Assembly (NCBI GenBank): GCA_964489525.1
Contig: CAZAYY010000001.1
Location: 186,001 to 250,000, forward strand
Origin: CAZAYY01 sp964489525
GTDB taxonomy: Bacteria; Chloroflexota; Anaerolineae; Anaerolineales; JABWBV01
Length of the DNA: 64,000 nt
Direction: 5' to 3'
A program made the position numbers and the translations under genes. Shown here one piece after another: positions 53,201 through 62,200 of the stretch. The stretch's first letter is position 1. Each line of letters opens with the position of its first letter. The notes under the pieces were generated by a model. That model was not told where the DNA came from. It saw nothing but the letters and a program-made list of their open reading frames with translations, and ran no database searches.

Positions 53201-56200
53201 AACTCGATGCCCGCTACGCCCAGGGCCTGCTCGAAACCCGTTCCAATGACCCCGGCCTGCTCTTCACCGCACCCGTAGATACCTTCGTACTCCAACCACG
53301 CCAGACCAAAACGCTGGGCGGCACGATCACCATTGCAGCGCTGGCTTCCAGTGGGGCTTATTCGGTCACGCAGGAGGCCGGGGCACTGGTCAGCGACTGG
53401 CGCGAGCAGTCAGGCTATACCGACCTCTGGCTCCGCATGGAAGACAGCGGAACCCTCTTTTTGGATGCCTCAGGCAATGTGCCGCCCATCCACGCCACCT
53501 GCAGCGGTGCAGGCTGCCCAACGGGCGGCCAGGTCGGGCGGGTGGGCAATGCCGCCAGCTTCGACGGCACCGATGACTATCTGCGCGCGGACGCGCTCAC
53601 CAACAAGGTTGCCAACCGGGCCTTTTCCTTTGGTGCCTGGGTTTATCCCCGCCAGGCCAACGGCGCTATCCTGGCCTTCAGCACTTCAACTGGTGGCAAC
53701 ACCAATGTGCTCTGGTACACCAGCGAGCAGCGCTTTGCCTATTGGGACCCCTTGACCGGTTTTGTCAGCACCAGTGCGGCCTTTGCGCCCAACCGCTGGT
53801 ACCATGTCATGGTCACCATCAGCCAGAACGGGGCGGGAACCCTGGTGGTAGACGGCCAGAGCCTGCGCACCTTTACAACCACCTACCGCCCTGCAGCCAA
53901 CGGCCGCTTCAGCGTGGGGCAGCGTTGGGTCAATTCCACCACCCCCGGGGCATTCTTCAACGGCCTGGTAGACGAAGTGCGGGTTTACCCACGCGTCTTC
54001 AGCGTGGCCGAAATCCGCCGCCTGATCAGCCTGCCCACCCTGGCGCTCAACATGAGCAACCGGGCTGCGCTGGATCAGTTTGGCCTGTCTTACATCTATT
54101 ACGATTCTTCTGGCCAGGGCAACAACGCAACCTGCTCAGGCACCTGCCCGGGGCCGGGTTTTCTGGATTTCTTTTCACCGGTTACCTCATTTAGCAATGA
54201 TTACCTCAACCTGCCCGGCAGTGATTCTACCCGCCTTTCCGGGGGTGCCTTTACCCTCTCTGCCTGGGTGATGCCCCTCAACAGCGGCGAAGCTGCCCGC
54301 GACAGCCATGCCCAGGGGATTATCGGCCAGAGCAGCGGCCAGACCGGTGCCTATCCGACCCTGCAGCGCGTCGGGCGGCAGATTCGCTTCGGCTTCGGCA
54401 CAGGCAGCGAATATGTGTTTCATACCAGTGCCAACGTGCTCGAACTGGACACCTGGAACCACGTGGCGGCAGTTTTTGACGGGCAGATTTACCGCCTGTA
54501 TGTCAACGGCGTTCAGGTGGTAGCCACCAGCAGCGGCGATGGAGGGGTGCCCTTTACCAACAAAACACCCACCACTGGCCAGGCCTTCATGGTCGGGCGA
54601 ACCAGCAGCCAGGCAACGGTTTTCATGGACGAAATTTTTGTCTTTGAAGAGGCTGATGGCAATGGCGACGCCGAGTACATGCTCAAGTGGGATGGTGCCC
54701 AAATTTTCCGCCAGGGTGGGGTGGATAACTCCGGCGCCAAACGCTTTGTCAATATTAACATCGAGAAAACCTTTGAAAACAGCGCCGAAATGAAGCTCTG
54801 GGAGGATGATGTTGACCCAGGGGATGATCTGCTCGTCGCACGCACCTTCAGCAGCAACGAACCCAGCAAAGCCTGGGAGCTGTTGCTTTACGATGAAGGG
54901 GCCGGCCTGGGCCGGGACGGCAAGGGCTGGTTCTTCCTGGGCGACACCCATGTTCAGTTTGCCAATAATTATGTCAGCGCCTGGTACACCGGGCCAAGGT
55001 GGGCGATTGCCAACAATTCCATCCCATTTTATGGCCACCTGAACGATATTTCGCTCTACCAGCAGGCCCTTTCGCCGGATGATGTGCTCGGCCTGTACCA
55101 GGGCGGCTATGAAACCATCCAACACCGCTTCGATGATGCTCCCGGCGCGGGCCGCCCGGCTTCAAACACCAATTTCAAAAACTGGGTAGACCTGACCGGC
55201 CAGACCTCCTGCGCCACGCTCGAAACCTGCCCAACCGCCGGCGTGGATGGCCGCTCCAACCAGGCCATTTTGCTGGACGGGGTGAACGACACCCTGGCGC
55301 TGCGCAGCGTGTCCGAACTGGGCCTGGCCAACAACAGCTTCACCATCTCTGCCTGGGTCAAGGCGAACACAACCACGGGCGGCCGGGCCATTTTGGGCAC
55401 CACCGCCGCCGATGGTCTGTTCGTGGGCATTGAAAACGGTAAAGCGGTCTTTAAATATCATGGCTACACCCTGACCGGTTCGGCCACGCTGCAGCCCAAC
55501 ACCTGGTACCACCTGGCTTTCCGGCTGCAGGTCAACCGCTGGTTTAATGTCCCCATGTCTTCGCAACGCACCATCTTTGTCAACGGCGTTCAAGATGCAC
55601 AGGCAAATTCTTCCCTCGGTGCCGAATTGTTCAGCGGCAGCGGCACCGTCCTGGTCGGGCAGGCGCGCGGCGGCAGTCAATTTAACGGCATCCTGGATGA
55701 AGTGCGGGTCTTTTCTTCACCCCTGACCAACCAGCAGATTACGGATATGGTCAGCAGTGCGCCGGCCTTCCTGATGCGTTTTGAAGAAGCCCGCAATGCA
55801 ACCAGCTTCCGCGACGATGCTGCCGGGTTTATCGCCACCTGTACGGGCAGCGCCTGCCCGCAGGCGGATGTGAAGGGCCAGGTCCGCCAGGCGGTGGAAT
55901 TTGACGGCCTGGACGATTTGCTGGTCAGCAATTACAGCAGCACCCGCACCGATAACCTCAGCCTTTCGGCCTGGGTGCGTTGGAGCGGCCCGAACGGGCG
56001 CAGCCAGGTCATTGTCTACAATGGCAACAGCGGCTCGAATGGCTACGGACTGATGCTCTGGCACACCGGCGAAATCCGCATTATCGTCGGTGGGGTGGCC
56101 TATATCACCACCGGTCAGGTTCTTTCCACCGCTGGCTGGCAGCATCTGGCGGCCGTGCGCGAAGCGGGGGTCTGGAAGCTGTATGTCAACGGCGTGCTCA

Positions 56201-59200
56201 CCCCGGTCACCGGCAACCCTATCCCCAATCTGCCCTCTGGTGTGCTGCGCATTGGCAATGCATCAGATGGGCTGGCCGCCTTCAACGGGCGGATTGACGA
56301 GGTGAATTTCCACACCAAAGCCCTCTCCAACCTGGAGACCCGGCGGCTGTTTGAATACCAGCTCGGGCTGGTGCATACCCGCCAATCCCATTCTGTTTGG
56401 GTAGATGCCGATCGCCCGGTTTCGGTTTTAGAAAGCGACGCCCTGTACCGCCCGTCCAGCGATACCGTGCTGCTTTTCCGGGCCAGCGACGCATCCAGCG
56501 AGGTGCTGCGTGTGGCCATGCGCACCAACAGCGGCAGCTGGCGCGACCTGGAGCCCTGCATAGATACCCTTAACCAGGCTGCCTGGTGCCCCAGCTTTAT
56601 CCCCACTGCTGGGGAAGGGCGCTATATCTTTGATGTTAAAGCCTACGACAGCGTGGGGAACGAAGAGATTGCGCATAGCTATACAACCTATGTGGATGCC
56701 ACACCGCCCACCCTGGCGGCGACGCTGGTGAGTGGCAGCATCCTGCGCCCCATACCCGACCCTGTACAGCCCGGGCGTTGGTATCTGCCCCTGGCTGGAA
56801 CGGTCAGCGACCCGCAAATCAGCGGAACCAGCCAGCCCGGCAGCGGTGTGGTTGCGGTTGTGGTCACGCTGTTGGATGCCGCCGGCCTTCCGGCTGGCGA
56901 AGGCCAGCAAACCGCCGTCCTGGGTGCGGGGGGTGCCTGGACCGTGAATTACCCCTTCTTCCAGCCCGATCCCAGCGGTGCATACACGGTTCTGGTCGAG
57001 GCCGTGGATGCAGTGGGCAACCCGGTCTCTCTGTCCCCTGCACCTGAGATTTCCCTCGATACCACTGCGCCGCAAAGTTTGCTGGAAACCGTCGCAGGCG
57101 CTGTCCAGCCTGGCCTGCTTTGGTATTTGTTTAATGAATCCGAAGGTGCAGCCAGTTTTGCCGATCTTTCTGCAGACAACAATCCGGCAATTTGTGTGCC
57201 TGGTGGTGAATGCCCTGCTGCCGGGCAGGCCGGGGTGTGGGGTGGGGCGGTCTCGTTTGACGGCACCGGGCCCCTTCTGCAAACGGCCTCCGCCATTTCC
57301 TTGGCTGGGCCTTCGTTCACCCTGGCGGCCTGGGCTGCACCAGAAACCGTTCCCTCCGCTGGCGCAGCGACCATCGCGGTACATGGCACTGGAGGCTTGT
57401 ATCTTGGCCAGCGAGCTGGCGATGGTGCCCTGGTGTGTGGTTGGGGGTCCAGTGAACTGGCTGCTGTGGGCCAGGCGCTGTCTGTGGGCGGCGCGGGCTG
57501 GCAGCATTGGGCTTGTTCGTATGATTCCATGACAGGGGTGCGTTCCCTTTACCTGGATGGACATTTGCAGGCCAGCGATATACCCACGGCGTATCCTGCC
57601 GCTGCTGCTGTGCTTACCCTGGGCGGCGACCCTGCCGGGGTGTCTCCATTTACAGGTTTGCTCGATGAACTGCGCCTGTACAGCGTCGCCCTTTCGCCCC
57701 AGGAAATTGAATTCCTGGCCTCGCAAACGCTTGGTACGGGGATGACCCTGCTGGGTACGGTAGAAGATCCCGCCAGTCCCCCTGCTGTCAGCAGTGGGGT
57801 GGCAAAAGTTGAACTGAGTTTTACCCCCCTGGCCCTCGACCAGGCGCCTGCCGCACCTTCCGGCAGTGTTCCCGGCCAGGCGCCGGCGTTGGCGCTCTAC
57901 TTACCGCTGGACGATACCCCCAACCGGGATGGTGCCCTGTTGGTGACGGATATTTCAGGCCAGGGCAATTTTGCCCGCTGTCCCCTGCCCGATGTTGGCG
58001 GGCTGGTTCCCCCAACCGGTCCGGCAGCCTGCCCGACCGCCGGTCTGCAAGGGCGGGTTGGACAGGCGTTGTCTTTCGATGGCTTTTCGCAGTACCTGCG
58101 CCTTGCCAGTGTACCATCCAACCTGGGGCAGGCATTCTCCTTTGGCGGCTGGGTGCGTCCTGAGGCGGGTGGGGCGGTGATGTCATTCGATAGTCCCGCT
58201 TCCAGTGTCATAAATGCCATTTTCTATGCGCCCAATTCCCAGCCAGACCGCTTCTGCTATACCGATTCAGCCAGCAATCTGGCGCTGGCGTGCAGCCCGG
58301 CGTTGTTCCCGGCTGGCCGCTGGTACCATGTCTGGGTAACGATTGCCGCAAACAACAGCGGTGTGCTGTATGTAGACGGCGTCCCACAGGCCGCCTTCAC
58401 CTCGGCTGTGCGCCCGGCTCCAACTGGAGCGCTGCACCTGGGCCAGGCTGCTCCCGCCGGGCTGCCCAATGCCTTGTTGGCTCTTCGCACCTTCAAAGGG
58501 CTGCTGGACGAGGTGCGGGTCTACAGTGCCGCTCTGACCGCTGCCGAGGTGCGGGCGCTCTACCTGGGTGCCGGTGGTGATCTGCGCCCAACCCTTTATC
58601 TGGCTTTCGATGAGGCTGCCCTAACCCACCAAAGCCCCCTGCAGGATAACTCCGGCTGGGAAAACCACGGCCAGCTGTTTAACCCCAACGCCAATCCCGC
58701 CTGGATGAGTCATCCGGGTGTGGTGGGCGCCTTTGCCCTGGCCCTCGATGGGGAAGATGATTATGGCGTTGTGCCCCACCATGCCAGCTTGAACTTTGCC
58801 GCAGATGAAGATTTCTCGGTTGCTCTGTGGGTCAAAGTGGACCCAAGCCAGCCAACCGGCCCTGCCGAGCGCCCCATCCTGGAAAAGTGGGTTGGCTCGG
58901 GTGCTTTCCCGTTCTCGATTCGCTACCTGGCCAGCGGGCCTTCCGCCGGGCGGGTGCAGGTGGCCCGTTCTGACGGTACTACCCAGGTTTTCCTGACCTC
59001 GTCTGCAGCAATCAACAACAGCAGTTTCCACCATATCCTTTTCGTTAAATCGGGCAGCCAGCTTGCCCTCTACGTGGATGGGGTGCTGTCTGCATCCGGC
59101 ACCGACAGCCTCTCGGGCAGCCCGGCCAACACCGCGAACCTTTTTGTGGGCCGCCGCCCGGCCAGCCTGGGGGTGCTTGCTGCTGGTTTCCGGGGCGTGG

Positions 59201-62200
59201 TAGACGATGTGCGCATTTACTTGCAGTCGGCGCCCGACCCGCAGTCGGCTCCCGACCCGCTTCAAATTGCCGCCCTGGTTGCTTTGGCCTGGCAGCCTGC
59301 CACCCTGCAAACCTATGGATCTACCCAAACAGCCTGGTCGTTATCAGTCCCCGCTGGCCTTGAAGGGCTGTACCAGGTAGAACAGCGTACAACCGACCTG
59401 CTGGGCAACCAAAATGTCACAGGCGTCAGCGGCGACCTGGCTTTGGGCAGCGCTCCATGGCGCACCGCCATTGACACCCTTCCGCCGCGCCTGGAATATA
59501 CTGCCCAGGCTATGGCGGGTGGAATGCGCTACACCCTGACCGTGACCGATTTCAATCTCGACCCCACCGCGATCGAATTCCCGCGCTGCGCCTTTGCCCA
59601 GCCGGAAGACGCCTATACCAGCGCCCCCTGGTACCTCACCCTGGTGGGCGAAACCAGCGGCGCTTCCAACCGCCTCTACAGCCGCACCATCTCGTGCGAT
59701 TATCCGGATGGACTTGCCCTCAGCCTGGGGCTTGCCCAATCGGCGGCAAGCGCCTGTGACCTGTTTGGCAACTGTGTGCAGTGCAGTGGGCCGGGTGACT
59801 GTACCATGCAGTCCAGGGAACTTGTTTCCGCCACCGGCGAGTTTAATCTTGAGGCCGTGCTGACCAATCGGGTCGAAGATCCAGGCCAACGCACCGAAAT
59901 GACGGGTTTCCTGGCCCTGCTCTCCGCCGCCTCCCCATCTTCGGTCTTCCGTCTTCCGTCTTCTCCCGCCTCCCCGCCTTCCGTCTTCGGTCTTCCATCC
60001 TCTTCTCCTCCCGCTTACCCGTCGCGCGGCATCACCCCCGGTTCGCTGGATCTCAATTTTGGCTACAGCGGCACCCTCACCGGCACTTTGCCCTGCGTTT
60101 ACTGCGGCGAAAGCCCGGATGGCCAGCTGCGGGCCCCGTTGGTGGCGGCTGCGTTGCAGTCTGATGGAAAGATTTTGGCGGTTCCACGCAGCACCTATGA
60201 ATACAATGGCGAAGGGGTTACGGTTGCCCGCTTCACTCCCAATGGCTTCCTCGACCCGACCTGGAAAGCAGACGAATTCTCCCCCAAAGAGGGCATTTCC
60301 ACCCTGGACTCTGGCGGCCAGTTCTACGCCCTGGCAGTAGACGACACGGACCGGGTGATTGCCGTGGGCAACGACCGTGATGACCAGCTCTTAATTGCCC
60401 GTTATACCCCGACTGGCACCGTGGATCTTTCCTTTGGTGTTAATGGCTACACTACCACCTTTGCCCATTACCTGTGCGGCCAATACGATTTCATCCGCGA
60501 CGATTTCTTTTCCTGCTCGCTCTACGACCTGCTCATCCAGCCCGATGGCAAGTACCTGGCGGCAGGCACCGCCGTGTACATTACCGACAGTATTTACAGC
60601 TACCACTGCGTGGTGGCTCGCTATAACCCCAATGGCACGCCGGACACGGATTTTGGCGATAACGGGCTGGTAATTCAATCCTTCTCCTCTCCCAACAACA
60701 CCGAAAACTACTGCAAAGCGCTCGCCTTGCAGAGCGACGGAAAAATAATTGTGGGGGGACAGCGTTCTGAAGGGGTGAACGGCCTGCTCATAATCGTCTT
60801 GGCTCGCTATACGGAAGAAGGTGTTTTGGATACCACCTTTGGCAGCAGTGGTTTTTCCTACTACGCCCATGTCAGCGGCCATTCCTACCTGGAAGACCTG
60901 GCGGTTAACGACCTGGACGAAATCTACCTGGCTGGCACGGTTAACAACGGCCACAATGTCGAACTGGGGGTTACCGATCTGTTCGCCCTGCGCTTCAGCG
61001 CCAACGGCACCTGGTTGGATGACTTCCGCCTGGATGTCTCGGGTGGTGATGAATCTGCAGCCGGGTTGGCGCTGGATGGTGAAAACCTGCTCTTGGGCGG
61101 CTCGACGAGCGGAAATTTCCTGCTCGCCCGCCTGGATGCCAGCACCCTGGAGTATGACCCCACCTTTGGCAGCGCGGGTCTGGTTCAGACCTCTTTTGCC
61201 ATTTCTGAAACCGTTACTGCCGAAACCATGCTCCTCCAACCCGACCGGCGCCCGCTGCTGTTGGGCGGCGGGTGGATGCCTGCCCCGGAGGACGATTGCT
61301 GTGCGACCACCCTGGACTTTTATGCCATGGCTCGCTACGAAAACAACTCCCTGCCTGTGCCGCCTGGCCTGCTTGCCCCGTCGGATGGCACCCTGTTTGC
61401 CACTTCTACGCTGACAATCTCGTGGGACGCCAGCCCCAGCCTGGATGCGTTGTATTACGAGTTGGAACTGGACGGTACGCCGATCAACGTGGGCCTGGTG
61501 ACGGTCTATACCGCCACCGGTCTGGCCGATGGGGCCCACACCTGGCGGCTGCGCACCTTCGACAGCAGCGATAATTTCAGCCTCTACACCCCGCTCTGGT
61601 CCTTTACCGTAGACACCACCCCGCCTACCACTCCCACAGTCACTTCCCCGCTGACCGCCAGTTTTGTAAGCACAGCCATGGTCACTTTCTACTGGCAGGC
61701 CAACGCTGAACCCGACCTGGCGGGTTACTGGTTGGAAGTGGATGGCCAGGCCACCCAGGTTCCCATTTCCTGGGCCACCGGTTGGACGCTGGGCCCGTTT
61801 GCCGAAGGCGCTCACGCCTGGCGGCTGGCAGCCTACGACCAGGCAGGCAACGTGGGTCCCTGGAGTGCTGCCCAGGCCTTCACCATTGACATCACACCGC
61901 CTGCCGCTCCGGTCTTACTTGCCCCGCCTGCAGGAGCACTGCTCAATACCGGTACCCCGGCCTTCTCCTGGGCGGCCAGCACCAGCCCGGATGTCGTGAG
62001 TTACATTTTTATGCGGGATGGCTACTGGCCGCCCGACCACGGCACAGGTGTAGGTGCTGCTCTGGGGTACACCCCAACCATCGCATTGGCTGAAGGTGAC
62101 CATTTTTGGTGGGCGATTGCAGTAGACCAGGCCGGCAATCACAGCGCATATACCAACGAATTTACTTTTACAGTAGACACCATCCCGCCTGCGCTGCCCA

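Noticed and set aside
56428..57726. 432-codon minus-strand frame within the LamG gene
   Set aside because: It lies wholly inside a continuous plus-strand coding frame with clear LamG motifs, and its translation shows no recognisable domain.
60391..61815. 474-codon minus-strand frame within the delta-60 region
   Set aside because: It is a shadow of the plus-strand propeller gene with composition-driven translation.
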